A stretch of DNA of 64,000 bases from Bifidobacterium breve (GCA_945878725.1 CAMCTY010000001.1:124001-188000); one strand, 5' to 3'. Counted from the stretch's first letter, positions 43,914 through 53,308 are shown. Numbers and translations: made by a program. Notes: a model not told the origin generated them from the sequence alone.

Positions 43914-45581
43914 ATGGCATCGCGAGCAGGTACCCGTCGTTGGGTACAACTCACCGGAGTGGTGATGGCTCTTGGACTTGTTCTGGCCGCATGCGGTTCG
44001 GACTCCAATGGCACGGACAACAACTCCGGAAAAACCACCAACGTGACAATCAAGGCTTCGGGTCCGCCCAAGTCCGGTGGATCACTGACTTTCGCCCTTG
44101 AAGCGGAGAGCGACGGGTTCAACCCCACGTCGAACCGTTGGGCCATTGCCGGCAACATGGTCGGAAACGCAGTCTTCGACCCGTTGGCTGCCTACGACAT
44201 CGATGGCAAGCCTCAGCCGTATCTGGCCAAGGCGTTCACTCCGAGTGCCGATTTCAAGACTTGGACCATCGAACTTCGTTCAGGCGTGAACTTCAGCAAC
44301 GGAACTCCTGTTGACGCTGCTGCGGTGAAGAACGATCTCGAACTTGTGCGCAAGTCGGCTCTCGTCGGCGCAACATTGGCCAACGTCGCCTCGATCGATC
44401 TCGTCGCAGCCAACCCGCTTTCACTCACCCTGACTATGACTGATCCGTGGGCGTCATTCCCGGCTCAGCTCACCACCCAGGTCGGCTACATCGCCGCTCC
44501 GGCTCAGCTCGCTGCCGCCGGTGCTGACTCATCGCGTCAGCCCATTGGCTCAGGTCCGTTCATCCAGAAGGAATGGGTTCCGGACAACCGTTGGGCTGGC
44601 ACCAAGAATCCCAACTACTGGCGTTCAGATGACAAGGGCAACAAGCTTCCCTACCTGGACTCAATCGAGTTCCGTCCGATCGTTGATCCTCAGAACCGTG
44701 TGAACGCATTGATCAGCGGCGATGTGCAGGTAATGCACACCACTGACTGGCCTGCGATTGCCAAGCTTCAGTCCGAAGCGGCTGCCGGAGCTATCCAGTT
44801 CGTGGCTGACCCGACGGAGACCGAAGAGAGCTTCTTCATGTTCAACACGACCAAGGCTCCGGTCAACGACGTTCGTGTTCGTAAGGCGCTTGCACTTTGC
44901 TCGGATCCTGCGGCTGTGATCTTGGTCAGCGAGACGCCGGCAGAGCGCATCGCCGACAGTCAGTTCACCAAAGATTCGCCGTGGTATTCGAATACGAACT
45001 TCCCGAGAGGCGATTTTGTGGCCGGCAAGGCGCTTATTGATCAGGTGACGGCTGAGAAGGGTCCGGTCGTTGTAGATCTCACAACGACACCGGTTCCGGC
45101 AAACGTCGCCACCAATGAGCTTGTTGCCGAGCAGTGGAAGCGATGTGGTGTCACCACGAACCTCTCGACCACCGCGCAAAGCAAGTTCGTGGCGGATGCC
45201 GTGACCGGTCAGTACATGATCAACCAGTGGCGTCAGTTTGCCCACGCTGATCCTGACGGCGACTACGTCTGGTGGACCGGCAAGAACGCCACGGGTCCGT
45301 TGGCGCTCAACATCGCCCGTCTGCAGGACGCGCAAATCGATGCCGCACTCAACAAGGCTCGTGCGTCTAACGATCCGGCGGTGCGCAAGCAGGCATACGC
45401 CGATCTGCAGGCCCGTCAGACCGAACTCGTTCCGTACATCTGGCTCGCACACTCCCAGTGGGCGATCGGTGCGGCGAAGAACATCCGCAACCTCACCAAC
45501 GTGACGTTGCCGGATGGCTCAGTCTCCGCCCCATACCAAGCTGGTAACTGGCGTCTTGTACAGACGTGGATCGATAACTAG
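43914..45581 (+). CDS. ABC transporter substrate-binding lipoprotein (peptide/nickel type)
   Basis: 555 residues from the ATG at 43914, preceded by AGGAGG. The signal peptide ends in LVLAAC, giving lipid-anchored Cys27. The mature part is an SBP family 5 protein (DppA/OppA/NikA type): GGSLTFALEAESDGFNP near 57, PYLAKAF near 102, and the typical DVRVRKALALC near 322. No permease or ATPase genes are adjacent, so the transporter partners are elsewhere. The gene ends before a very strong terminator and is preceded by a structured leader. Confidence 0.9.
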   Translation: MASRAGTRRWVQLTGVVMALGLVLAACGSDSNGTDNNSGKTTNVTIKASGPPKSGGSLTFALEAESDGFNPTSNRWAIAGNMVGNAVFDPLAAYDIDGKPQPYLAKAFTPSADFKTWTIELRSGVNFSNGTPVDAAAVKNDLELVRKSALVGATLANVASIDLVAANPLSLTLTMTDPWASFPAQLTTQVGYIAAPAQLAAAGADSSRQPIGSGPFIQKEWVPDNRWAGTKNPNYWRSDDKGNKLPYLDSIEFRPIVDPQNRVNALISGDVQVMHTTDWPAIAKLQSEAAAGAIQFVADPTETEESFFMFNTTKAPVNDVRVRKALALCSDPAAVILVSETPAERIADSQFTKDSPWYSNTNFPRGDFVAGKALIDQVTAEKGPVVVDLTTTPVPANVATNELVAEQWKRCGVTTNLSTTAQSKFVADAVTGQYMINQWRQFAHADPDGDYVWWTGKNATGPLALNIARLQDAQIDAALNKARASNDPAVRKQAYADLQARQTELVPYIWLAHSQWAIGAAKNIRNLTNVTLPDGSVSAPYQAGNWRLVQTWIDN

Positions 45582-45602
45582 ATCCCAGTCATCACAATTG
45601 TG

Positions 45603-45636
45603 AAAGGGACCCGGCGCTTCGGCGCCGGGTCCCTTT
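45603..45636 (+). terminator. Strong terminator, 15-bp perfect stem with TTCG loop
   Basis: AAAGGGACCCGGCGC (45603-45617) pairs perfectly with 45622-45636 around a TTCG tetraloop. It lies 22 bases after the ABC binding-protein gene. The 3' arm ends in CCCTTT. Confidence 0.9.
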
Positions 45637-45640
45637 GCGT

Positions 45641-45669
45641 TATGGCAGAGCTGTGGTATGGCAGAGCTG
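45641..45669. repeat. 13-bp direct repeat upstream of rnhB
   Basis: TATGGCAGAGCTG occurs at 45641-45653 and again at 45657-45669, three bases apart. The two copies may reflect a small duplication in the rnhB promoter region. Confidence 0.6.
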
Positions 45670-45737
45670 CGTTACGGTCAAGCCATGGAACTGGATGTAT
45701 CCCGTTGAGGGCAGCATTGCGGGCGAAGGCCCCGACG

Positions 45738-46376
45738 ATGGCTCGGGAGAAGGAACTGTGGGGGCACGGCCATCAAATCGTTGTCGGGATTGATGAAGTG
45801 GGTCGTGGTTCGTGGGCGGGACCGCTTGTTGTCGGTGCGTTCGTAGCTCCGCAAGATCGGCGACTGAACAAGATCAGGGATTCGAAGATGCTGAACGAAT
45901 CGGAACGCGAAGCGATGTTCGACCGTGTTGCCGACTGGAGTCATCACTGGGCGCTTGGCATCGTGACGCATGATGAATGCGATGAACTCGGCATGTCGGC
46001 GGCTTTGCGTCTTGCCGCCCGTCGGGCGATCGATGGGCTCGGAGTGGTTCCGGATCGGGTGCTGCTCGACGGTTCGTGGGACTTCGTCGGAGGTGGCATT
46101 ACCGAGACGATCGTGAAAGGCGACACGACGTGTGTCTCGATCGCGGCGGCGTCGATCCTCGCCAAAGTCAGTCGCGATCGGATGATGCGGGCCGAGGCCG
46201 AGAACTTCCCGGCGTTCGAGTTCCAAGCGAACAAGGGCTATCCGTGCCCCCGACACAAGATGGCAATTGCTGCCCACGGCCCGACGACGATCCATCGGCG
46301 CTCGTGGTCGTTCATGGACGATCTCCCGTGGACGGGCATCGACAGACTCTCACCAGTGGGTACCCTCGGCGCATGA
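45738..46376 (+). CDS. rnhB: Ribonuclease HII
   Basis: 212 residues from the ATG at 45738; an earlier in-frame start would begin within the terminator and is rejected. The opening VGIDEVGRGSWAGPLV supplies Asp19 and Glu20; the third metal-binding Asp is in LLDGSWDF near 112-116, and SIAAASILAKVSRD near 135 follows. It cuts RNA in RNA-DNA hybrids and removes misincorporated ribonucleotides. The stop overlaps the start of the next gene (ATGA). Confidence 0.94.
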   Translation: MAREKELWGHGHQIVVGIDEVGRGSWAGPLVVGAFVAPQDRRLNKIRDSKMLNESEREAMFDRVADWSHHWALGIVTHDECDELGMSAALRLAARRAIDGLGVVPDRVLLDGSWDFVGGGITETIVKGDTTCVSIAAASILAKVSRDRMMRAEAENFPAFEFQANKGYPCPRHKMAIAAHGPTTIHRRSWSFMDDLPWTGIDRLSPVGTLGA

Positions 46377-46831
46377 CCATCCCCGCGCTTTCCGCCGACA
46401 CATCTCCAACCACTCAACAACGTGTGGTTCTTTCCGTGTTTGTTGCGTGGACGGCCTACGTCTGGGTGAGTCGAATTGTCAACGCTCTGGGTAGCGACAC
46501 CGAATCGACTGGCGGAAAGATCTTCTCGGTCATCCTGTCGCTCGTGTTGCTCGCCCTGACCGCCGGGGTCGTCACTGTGATGGTCCGCTCCTGGAACGCA
46601 CCGCTCACTGTGGGGGGAGCAAAGGTGCTGGCTGCCGCAGCCGGGGTCACGATCGTCGTATGGCTCATCCGTGTGCCCCAAATTCTAACGACCGATCACG
46701 GCCCCGAGGTCAACGGGACCGCCTTCAACATCGTCCACACACTGCTCGGAGTGGTTTCGGTCGTTCTGGCCGCACTCGTCTGGCAGATCGCCGTGCCCGT
46801 AGTGCGAGCCAAGGGTGAGGGTCGACGCTGA
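46373..46831 (+). CDS. Small membrane protein coupled to rnhB
   Basis: 152 residues from the ATG that overlaps the rnhB stop. Four hydrophobic segments are visible at about 19-40, 50-72, 83-102 and 119-142, with short polar loops and a basic C-terminal tail. No family motif is recognised. Coupled translation with rnhB may be only transcriptional convenience. Confidence 0.75.
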   Translation: MTIPALSADTSPTTQQRVVLSVFVAWTAYVWVSRIVNALGSDTESTGGKIFSVILSLVLLALTAGVVTVMVRSWNAPLTVGGAKVLAAAAGVTIVVWLIRVPQILTTDHGPEVNGTAFNIVHTLLGVVSVVLAALVWQIAVPVVRAKGEGRR

Positions 46832-46855
46832 CCTCCGACTAGCATCGTCATCGTT

Positions 46856-47176
46856 ATGGGACAGCCAGTTACCGTCATCGAAAAGCCGTCAGTTCACGAA
46901 GGTGTGGTCCGTTTCGAGACCAACCGTGCTCTCACGGGAATGGGCCATGAGGCGTATCGCTCCGTCGCCGACGTCAAAGGGGATCGTCCGAGCGATCAGA
47001 TCGCTTGTGCCGTCTTTGCTCATGGCGGCGTCGACGCTGTTCATGTCAACTCCAACGTCATCACGGTCCACCTCGCGGCGGGCAGCAGTGGTTCCGGCCT
47101 CAAAGAGGTCATCGAGAACATCTTCCTGTTCTACCGGGAAGACCTCGTGACCGACGCAGCTCCTGTCCTTCCTTGA
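46856..47176 (+). CDS. Scaffold protein Nfu N-terminal-domain protein
   Basis: 106 residues, made up almost entirely of an Nfu/NifU N-domain (PF08712-like): the pattern RFETNRALTGMGHEAY near 19-34 and AVFAHGGVDAVHVNSNVITV near 51-70. The C-terminal NifU domain with the CxxC iron-sulfur site is absent, so it cannot hold a cluster by that route. Stand-alone N-domains occur in several bacteria and may modulate cluster assembly. It begins 25 bases after the membrane protein gene. Confidence 0.8.
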   Translation: MGQPVTVIEKPSVHEGVVRFETNRALTGMGHEAYRSVADVKGDRPSDQIACAVFAHGGVDAVHVNSNVITVHLAAGSSGSGLKEVIENIFLFYREDLVTDAAPVLP

Positions 47177-47194
47177 CGAACTGAAGGTGGCCTT

Positions 47195-47959
47195 GTGACG
47201 AGTTTCAAAGTCGGTATTCAGCTCCAGCCCCAGCACACCACGATGGCGGATCTGCGCGAGGCCTGGTGCGAGGCCGACTCGATGGGCGTGGATTCGATTT
47301 GGACGTGGGATCACTTCTACCCGCTGTACGGAGCACCGGATGGTGCGCACTTTGAGGGCTGGGTGACGCTTGCGACGATGGCGGCCGACACCAGCAATGC
47401 GCAGGTCGGCATGATGGTCACGGGCAATAGCTATCGCAATCCGGAACTGCTGGCCGACATGGCCCGCACGCTTGATCACGTGAGCAACGGACGCGCCTAT
47501 CTCGGTCTCGGTGCCGGTTGGTTCGAACGCGATTACGACGAGTACGGCTACGAATTCGGAACGGCGGGCTCGCGTCTTCGTGCTCTCGAAGAATCGCTGG
47601 TTCGTATCCGCGCACGCCTCTCGGCTCTGAATCCGGCGCCGATCGGTCCACTGCCGATCCTCATCGGTGGAGGTGGCGAGAAGGTCACGCTCCGCATCAC
47701 GGCGAAGTATGCCGATGCATGGAATACCTTCGGCCCGCCCGAGAACTTCGCCCACAAAAGCGCAGTACTCGACAAGTGGTGCGACGAACTGGGCCGCGAT
47801 TCTTCCGAGATCGAACGCACGGTGGGGATCAATGCCAACGATGTCGATGCCGTCGAGGCGTATCTCGAGGCCGGTGCCACCCACTTGATCCTCATGCAGG
47901 GGACGGAAGGGCCATTCGATTTAGGCGCTCTGGAGCGCTTGCTCGAAATCAGGGGCTAG
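47195..47959 (+). CDS. LLM-class F420-dependent oxidoreductase
   Basis: 254 residues from a GTG at 47195. Luciferase-like TIM barrel with VDSIWTWDHFYPLYG near 30-44, QVGMMVTGNSYRNPELLA near 70-87 and GRAYLGLGAGWFE near 99-111. The WDHF/PLYG pattern matches F420-dependent LLM enzymes, and cofC in this window supports F420 use. The physiological substrate is unknown. It lies just before the LexA-controlled imuA gene but ends before its box. Confidence 0.87.
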   Translation: MTSFKVGIQLQPQHTTMADLREAWCEADSMGVDSIWTWDHFYPLYGAPDGAHFEGWVTLATMAADTSNAQVGMMVTGNSYRNPELLADMARTLDHVSNGRAYLGLGAGWFERDYDEYGYEFGTAGSRLRALEESLVRIRARLSALNPAPIGPLPILIGGGGEKVTLRITAKYADAWNTFGPPENFAHKSAVLDKWCDELGRDSSEIERTVGINANDVDAVEAYLEAGATHLILMQGTEGPFDLGALERLLEIRG

Positions 47960-47966
47960 CCAGTTG

Positions 47967-47994
47967 CCAGTATCGAACATATGTTCGATACTGG
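47967..47994. promoter_or_regulatory. LexA (SOS) box and promoter of imuA-imuB
   Basis: A 28-bp perfect palindrome (47967-47994) holds the core TCGAACATATGTTCGA at 47973-47988, an exact match to the actinobacterial SOS consensus TCGAAC-N4-GTTCGA. TTGCCA at 47964-47969 and GATACT at 47987-47992, 17 bases apart, form a promoter covered by the box. The -10 ends six bases before the imuA ATG at 47999, so a leaderless transcript is likely. Confidence 0.93.
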
Positions 47995-47998
47995 AGGA

Positions 47999-48733
47999 AT
48001 GGTCGTCCCCTCCGCACTCCGAGAACTTCATGATCGGACTCGGCCGGTCACCTTGGCGCGGGAGCACACGCTTCCGGTCGTCGATGCGCTGGGATCACTG
48101 TTCGTCGATGGGGCACTGACACGAGGTAGCGCCGTGGGCGTCTCCGGTGTCGGTGCAACGTCGCTGGGTTTGGCGCTGGCGGTCGGAGCATCCCGCGCCG
48201 GTGCGTGGGTAGCAGTCGTGGGGTTGGCCGATCTCGGTCTCGCGGCCGCGTTCGAAGCCGGGATCTCCCTCGAACGTCTAGCCCTGATCGAGGCCCCATC
48301 CCCGGGTCGGTGGGCCGAGGTGATTGCGGCACTCGTGGATGGCATCGACGTGGTGATCGTGGATGGTCGCGCCCCGTTGACTGCGTCGGAGGGAAGACGG
48401 TTGGCGGCGCGTGTACGCGAACGCGGTTCGGTCCTGATCCCCGTGACACAGGGTTCGCAACCGACGCGGCGCCGACCCGGAGCATGGTCGGTGGATCTCA
48501 CGCTCGAGGTTCGTTCTGGCCGGTGGGAGGGGCTCGGTCAGGGGCATGGTCATCTGCAGGGCCGGGCCGTCCGTGCCGAATCCGGTGGTCGAGGCAAAGC
48601 GTCGCGGATGCGTTCGTGTGAATTGTGGTTGCCCTCCGCCGATGGCAGCACGACGGTGCGCGTCGAACCGGAGCGAGAAGCCACTGTTGTGCTGTTGCGG
48701 CCCGACAGGGGTTCTCCATCCGATGGGGCCTGA
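47999..48733 (+). CDS. imuA': ImuA'-like SOS mutasome protein
   Basis: 244 residues from the ATG at 47999, just behind the SOS promoter; an ATG at 47981 lies inside the LexA box and is not used. The first half is RecA/SulA-like with GVGATSLGLALAVGASRAGAWVAVV near 49, but without a clear Walker A Lys-Ser pair. The actinobacterial ImuA' helps ImuB and DnaE2 in error-prone translesion synthesis. imuB overlaps its end by 11 bases. The assignment rests on fold, SOS control and neighbours. Confidence 0.82.
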   Translation: MVVPSALRELHDRTRPVTLAREHTLPVVDALGSLFVDGALTRGSAVGVSGVGATSLGLALAVGASRAGAWVAVVGLADLGLAAAFEAGISLERLALIEAPSPGRWAEVIAALVDGIDVVIVDGRAPLTASEGRRLAARVRERGSVLIPVTQGSQPTRRRPGAWSVDLTLEVRSGRWEGLGQGHGHLQGRAVRAESGGRGKASRMRSCELWLPSADGSTTVRVEPEREATVVLLRPDRGSPSDGA

Positions 48734-50303
48734 ACGCGTCGTACGCACCTTGGTGGTGCTGATTCCCGATTGGCCTCTGATCGCCGCCGGTGTACTACCG
48801 ACCGATGTCGCAGTGGTCGTACACGCAAACCGTGTTGTAGCAACGTCGCCGCGGGCGCGCAGTGAAGGCATCGAGGTGGGTCAGCGTCGACGCGAAGCGC
48901 AACGTCGATCTCCCGATTTGTTCCTGAGTGAGTCTGATCCGAACCGCGATGCCCGAGCGTTTGCACCAGTTGCCGCCGCGCTCGAACAATTCACTCCTCG
49001 CATCGAACTTTCACGACCTGGCGTTGCGGCATTTCCCACGATCGGCCCATCGCGCTATTTCGGGGGTGACGACGCGCTGGCGACAATGGTCTCGGTGGCG
49101 ATTGATGCCGAACTCAACGAGCTCGGATGGGAAGGATCTGCAGGTATCGGCATCGCCGACGGCCCATTCGCCGCGGAACAAGCGGCGCGAAGCGGAGGGA
49201 TCACCGTCGTCCCCGCCGGTGGATCACCTGCGTTCCTAGCTCCGCTCGGCGTGAAAGTTCTCAATCGTCCGGAGTTGGTCGATGTCCTGTCGCGGCTGGG
49301 TCTTCACACTCTCGGATCGTTCGCGGCGCTTACGGCAGGTGATGTTGTCGGCCGATTCGGAGTCGACGGTCATGTCGCCCATCGTCTGGCCTCCGGGCTG
49401 GATGAACGCCCGCCGGCCACGTCGCTTCCGCCGCGCAATATGCACTTCGTCGTTGAACTTGAGTCGCCGGCGGATCGGGTCGACATCGCGACATTCGCTG
49501 CGAGGGGAGTCGCCGAGGAACTTCATGAGCGTCTTACCAGCGAAGGGTTTGCCTGTGCCCGGATATGCATTTCTGCAGAGACCGAACATGGCGAGTGCAT
49601 CGAACGAGTCTGGCGTCATGAGACGGCATTGACGCCAGCGGCGCTGGTCGATCGGGTGCGCTGGCAACTCGATGGCTGGCTCAACGGTCCGGCGGCAGTG
49701 CGTCCGACAAGTGGCATCACTCGCATCACGCTTTGCCCCGATGAACTGATTGCCGCAAGCGGCCGACAGCTTGGCTTCTGGGGCGGTGAAACTGCCGTCG
49801 ACGAACGTGCGACTCGGGCGTTGGCCCGCGTGCAGGGATTACTCGGAGTGAACGCCGTGAGCGTTCCCGATGTCCGCGGTGGGCGCGGGCCATCTGAACA
49901 GATCACGCGTATCTCGGCCGCGGCCGTCGATTTCGGTGCCGGATACTCGGCGGGCGCATCTCGGCGAATGGGCGATGCGCCATGGCCGGGTCGCGTTCCT
50001 GTGCCATCGCCGGCACTCATCCCCGCCGAGCCCATCGGAGTCGACGTTTTCGATGCTGTCGGAGCGGCAGTGATGGTTACTGGGCGAGGTGACATCAGCG
50101 CGGCCCCGGCGTCGATCCGTTTCGCCGGGGCCGACGGCATCGGTGTGGCGGCGTGGGCGGGTCCGTGGCCACTCGATGAACGTTGGTGGGATCCTGCGCA
50201 GCATCGCCGCCGGGCCCGCCTACAGGTGGTCCTGGCTGACGACCGAGCCCTCCTCCTCCACGTCGAACACGGTGAGTGGAGTGTTGAGGGCTTCTACGAT
50301 TGA
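48723..50303 (+). CDS. imuB: ImuB, Y-family polymerase-like mutasome hub
   Basis: 526 residues from the ATG at 48723, overlapping the imuA' stop. The Y-family frame is visible: TLVVLIPDWPLIA at the start, RARSEGIEVGQRRREAQRR near 45, SRYFGGDDALATM near 114 and a helix-hairpin-helix-like LSRLGLHTLGSFAAL near 188-202. The catalytic acids of active Y-polymerases are not all conserved, as is typical for ImuB. It is known to bind the beta clamp and to hold DnaE2 and ImuA' together. LexA controls the transcript. Confidence 0.9.
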   Translation: MGPERVVRTLVVLIPDWPLIAAGVLPTDVAVVVHANRVVATSPRARSEGIEVGQRRREAQRRSPDLFLSESDPNRDARAFAPVAAALEQFTPRIELSRPGVAAFPTIGPSRYFGGDDALATMVSVAIDAELNELGWEGSAGIGIADGPFAAEQAARSGGITVVPAGGSPAFLAPLGVKVLNRPELVDVLSRLGLHTLGSFAALTAGDVVGRFGVDGHVAHRLASGLDERPPATSLPPRNMHFVVELESPADRVDIATFAARGVAEELHERLTSEGFACARICISAETEHGECIERVWRHETALTPAALVDRVRWQLDGWLNGPAAVRPTSGITRITLCPDELIAASGRQLGFWGGETAVDERATRALARVQGLLGVNAVSVPDVRGGRGPSEQITRISAAAVDFGAGYSAGASRRMGDAPWPGRVPVPSPALIPAEPIGVDVFDAVGAAVMVTGRGDISAAPASIRFAGADGIGVAAWAGPWPLDERWWDPAQHRRRARLQVVLADDRALLLHVEHGEWSVEGFYD

Positions 50304-50397
50304 CGTGCCACTCACGGAAAATCCAAAGCGGCACGATCTCAGGAGTACGTGCACTGGCCGATGACATGCGCCGGTCGCTGGCGAGTATCTTTAACAG

Positions 50398-53298
50398 ATG
50401 AAAATACGACGGCTACGGGGAGTGACTTCGGTCGGCGTTCTCGTCGTTGTCACCCTTGTCGTCGGTCTCGTGTGGTTCCCGCGGTCTGTCGCAACAACGA
50501 CAGCGTCGGAAGTGTCGGAGTCAGCGATTCCGGATTCCAGTTCAACTCTCCTTCAGTCGTTGTCAGAGTCGCCCGTTGCCGAATCGACAACAGAACAACC
50601 GACGTCATCTCGGGCTAATCCCGATCCGGCCTTCATCGCTCCCAAGGTGGAAGCCGAGATCGCCGCCGAAGGTTCGACGACCGTCATCGTGCGTCTCGAT
50701 ACAACGCTCTCGGGTGACGATCAGAAACGCAGGGAGAGCGCGAAGGCTGCGGCCGGTGAGCTGCTCGACACTCTCCCGGAGGGAAGTTGGTCGCAGGTCA
50801 ACGAGACCGGCACCGTCCCTGTTGTCACGTTTACCGTGAATGCCGCGGGACTCGAGGTACTGCGTCAATCGGAACTCGTCGATTCCGTGGCCGCGAACGA
50901 ACGCAAGTTTCCGACGTCGGTGACCTCGTCGACATTTGTGGGAGCGCGCTCGGCATGGGGATCGGGATGGACCGGTGCCGGCTCAACCGTCGCAGTACTC
51001 GACAGCGGCGTCCAGACGAATCACCCGTATCTGATGACCAACGGTGTACCAAAAACCATTGCTGAAGCGTGTTTTTCGACGCCAGGCGGGGGATACGTCT
51101 CGGCCTGTCCGTCGCCGAACGGTAATTGGCAACAATTCGGTACCGGAGCCGCAACGCCCTGTTCGGTGACATCACAATGCAGCCACGGCACCCACGTGGC
51201 CGGTGTTGCCGTCGGTGGTGACGCCGGTGCAAGTAATCCACAGGGAGTGGCTCCGGGGGCATCGCTCATTGCCGTGCAAGTCTTCGCAGAGTCCGGCAGC
51301 GGCACAACTATCGGGGCTTCCGATAGCGATATCAACGACGCCCTGCAATGGCTCTATGACGAATACCAACTGGGAACTTATCCGGGGTTGGTGGCGGTGA
51401 ATCTGAGTCTCGGCGACGAGACGAAGTACACGTCCTACTGCAACTATGCATCGCAACGTCCGTACATCCAGCAGTTGTTGTCGGTTGGCATCGCAACGGT
51501 TGTGGCGTCAGGAAACGACGGATGGACAGATGGGGTTGCGTCACCCGGATGCATCCAAGAGGCAGTGACCGTCGGAGCGCAGAACGATGCTGGTGCGGCC
51601 CTCGGCGCTGCGGTCAACGTTGCGACGTATTCGAACATCGGGCCGCAGGTGGATTTTTTCGCTCCCGGTTCATCAATCAGTTCGTCGATCCCGGGATCCA
51701 CTTATGCGTTCATGAGCGGCACATCGATGGCAACGCCCGCCGTTGCTGGTGCACTCGCCCTCATACGCGATGCGACATCGTGCGACCTGTTGGCACAACT
51801 GCGCAACGACACGAACTTCACAACTTCGTTTTCCAACGTCATTCCTGGTCTCCGACTCGACAAGGCAGTCCGCGGCACTCCGTGTGAGCCGCAATCGGTC
51901 ACACCGATCCTCGGAGCAGGAATCGTTCAAGTCGCCTGGCAGGCGCCGATCTACCCGGGGTCAAGCGCGATCATTGGCTATGAAGTGACGGCCTCCCCAG
52001 GTGGCGAAACGTGCACCACGAATGGGGCACTCACTTGCGCCGTTGCGAATCCGGCGCCGGAGTACGTGCATACCTACACAGTTCGGGCGCGCAATGCTGA
52101 CGGCTTCGGCATCGGGGCGACAGCGGTCGACGGGGGTACGCAGTTCACGCCGATGACTCCGCGACGAGTGCTTGATACCAGACCCGGTGAGAGTACTGCC
52201 GATGGTCTCTTCGCCGGCGGCGGCGCGATCGGCCCACAAGCAACTCGCACGATGCCCATCGCAGGTCGGGTGGGCATCCCAGCTGATGCCGTAGCTGTGG
52301 TGCTGAATGTGACTGTGGCGGATCCGACGGCATGGTCCAACCTGTTGGTCTTCCCAGCCGGAACGACACAGCCTCTCGCGTCGAATCTGAACTTCACCGT
52401 GGGTCAGACCGTCCCAAATCTGGTTGTGGTGAGGCTCGGGGCCGGCGGAGCGATGTCGCTTTTCAACGCCGCGGGGTACACGCAGGTCGTTGTCGATGCC
52501 ATGGGCTACTACCGAGATAGTGCCGGATCGAAGTTCACTGCACTTTCTCCGCAACGAATCCTCGACACGCGTCCCGGTGGAATAACGATCGACAATCAGG
52601 CGGCGGGTGGTGGCGCGGTCGGACCCCAGATCGATCGGACCGTCCAAATCGCAGGGCGTGCCGGAGTTCCGGCGGATGCCGTGGCGGTTGTCGTCAATGT
52701 CACTGCGGCCGATCCCACAGCATGGTCGAACCTGCTTGTGTATCCGACCGGTTCGGTACGACCGCTCGCATCGAACCTGAACTATCAAGCTGGTCAAACT
52801 GTTCCCAATCTCGTGATCGTGAAACTCGGAACGAGCGGCAATCTGAACTTCTTCAACGCGGCTGGTTCGACACACGTCGTTGCCGATGTCATGGGTTATT
52901 ACCGAGCCAGTTCGGGCACGATGTTCACGCCGATGATTCCGGTGCGTCTTCTCGATTCGCGCCCGGGGTATTCGACTTTCGACGGTTTATCGAGCGGTGG
53001 TGGGCGGATCGGAGCCAATGGTACGAGGACTGTCCAAATCGCGGGTCGCGGTGGAGTGCCGACGGATGCGACTTCCGTTGTGCTCAATCTCACTGCCGTC
53101 GACCCGAGTGCGTGGTCGAATCTCCTCGCCTATCCGACAGGCACGGTGCAACCGCTTGCGTCGAATCTCAACTACAGCGCCGGTCAGACCGTTCCGAATC
53201 TCGTGATCGTGAAGATCGGGTCACTTGGGCGGATTTCACTGTTCAATGCGGCCGGTAGTACCGATGTCGTCGCTGACGTGATGGGCTACTACCGCTGA
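50398..53298 (+). CDS. Secreted subtilisin-like (S8) protease with FN3 and three surface repeats
   Basis: 966 residues. Signal peptide (~1-36), I9-type propeptide (~75-165), then an S8 domain with triad Asp202 (VLDSGVQ), His263 (SHGTHVAG) and Ser443 (GTSMATP). A fibronectin-III-like domain (~500-580) follows, then three repeats of exactly 130 residues starting at about 583, 713 and 843. Each opens with LDTRPG or LDSRPG and ends in MGYYR. It is likely exported and proteolytically active, with the repeats holding it at the surface. It lies between imuB and dnaE2 but has its own upstream region. Confidence 0.9.
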   Translation: MKIRRLRGVTSVGVLVVVTLVVGLVWFPRSVATTTASEVSESAIPDSSSTLLQSLSESPVAESTTEQPTSSRANPDPAFIAPKVEAEIAAEGSTTVIVRLDTTLSGDDQKRRESAKAAAGELLDTLPEGSWSQVNETGTVPVVTFTVNAAGLEVLRQSELVDSVAANERKFPTSVTSSTFVGARSAWGSGWTGAGSTVAVLDSGVQTNHPYLMTNGVPKTIAEACFSTPGGGYVSACPSPNGNWQQFGTGAATPCSVTSQCSHGTHVAGVAVGGDAGASNPQGVAPGASLIAVQVFAESGSGTTIGASDSDINDALQWLYDEYQLGTYPGLVAVNLSLGDETKYTSYCNYASQRPYIQQLLSVGIATVVASGNDGWTDGVASPGCIQEAVTVGAQNDAGAALGAAVNVATYSNIGPQVDFFAPGSSISSSIPGSTYAFMSGTSMATPAVAGALALIRDATSCDLLAQLRNDTNFTTSFSNVIPGLRLDKAVRGTPCEPQSVTPILGAGIVQVAWQAPIYPGSSAIIGYEVTASPGGETCTTNGALTCAVANPAPEYVHTYTVRARNADGFGIGATAVDGGTQFTPMTPRRVLDTRPGESTADGLFAGGGAIGPQATRTMPIAGRVGIPADAVAVVLNVTVADPTAWSNLLVFPAGTTQPLASNLNFTVGQTVPNLVVVRLGAGGAMSLFNAAGYTQVVVDAMGYYRDSAGSKFTALSPQRILDTRPGGITIDNQAAGGGAVGPQIDRTVQIAGRAGVPADAVAVVVNVTAADPTAWSNLLVYPTGSVRPLASNLNYQAGQTVPNLVIVKLGTSGNLNFFNAAGSTHVVADVMGYYRASSGTMFTPMIPVRLLDSRPGYSTFDGLSSGGGRIGANGTRTVQIAGRGGVPTDATSVVLNLTAVDPSAWSNLLAYPTGTVQPLASNLNYSAGQTVPNLVIVKIGSLGRISLFNAAGSTDVVADVMGYYR
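52144..53295 (+). repeat. Three 390-bp coding repeats in the protease gene
   Basis: Units begin at 52144, 52534 and 52924, each 390 bases (130 codons) apart. They share the LDTRPG-like start, an ADPTAWSNLL core and the MGYYR end. Sequence divergence is moderate, so the duplication is not recent. Confidence 0.9.
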
Positions 53299-53308
53299 GC
53301 AAACTGAA

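Noticed and set aside
45600-45737. Longer rnhB start at 45600
   Set aside because: It would start just before the strong terminator of the preceding gene and encode its stem-loop; the conserved protein begins near 45738.
47981-47998. Upstream ATG for imuA' at 47981
   Set aside because: It lies inside the LexA box and before the predicted -10 element, so it would not be transcribed from that promoter; ATG 47999 has the same relation to its promoter as the dnaE2 start.
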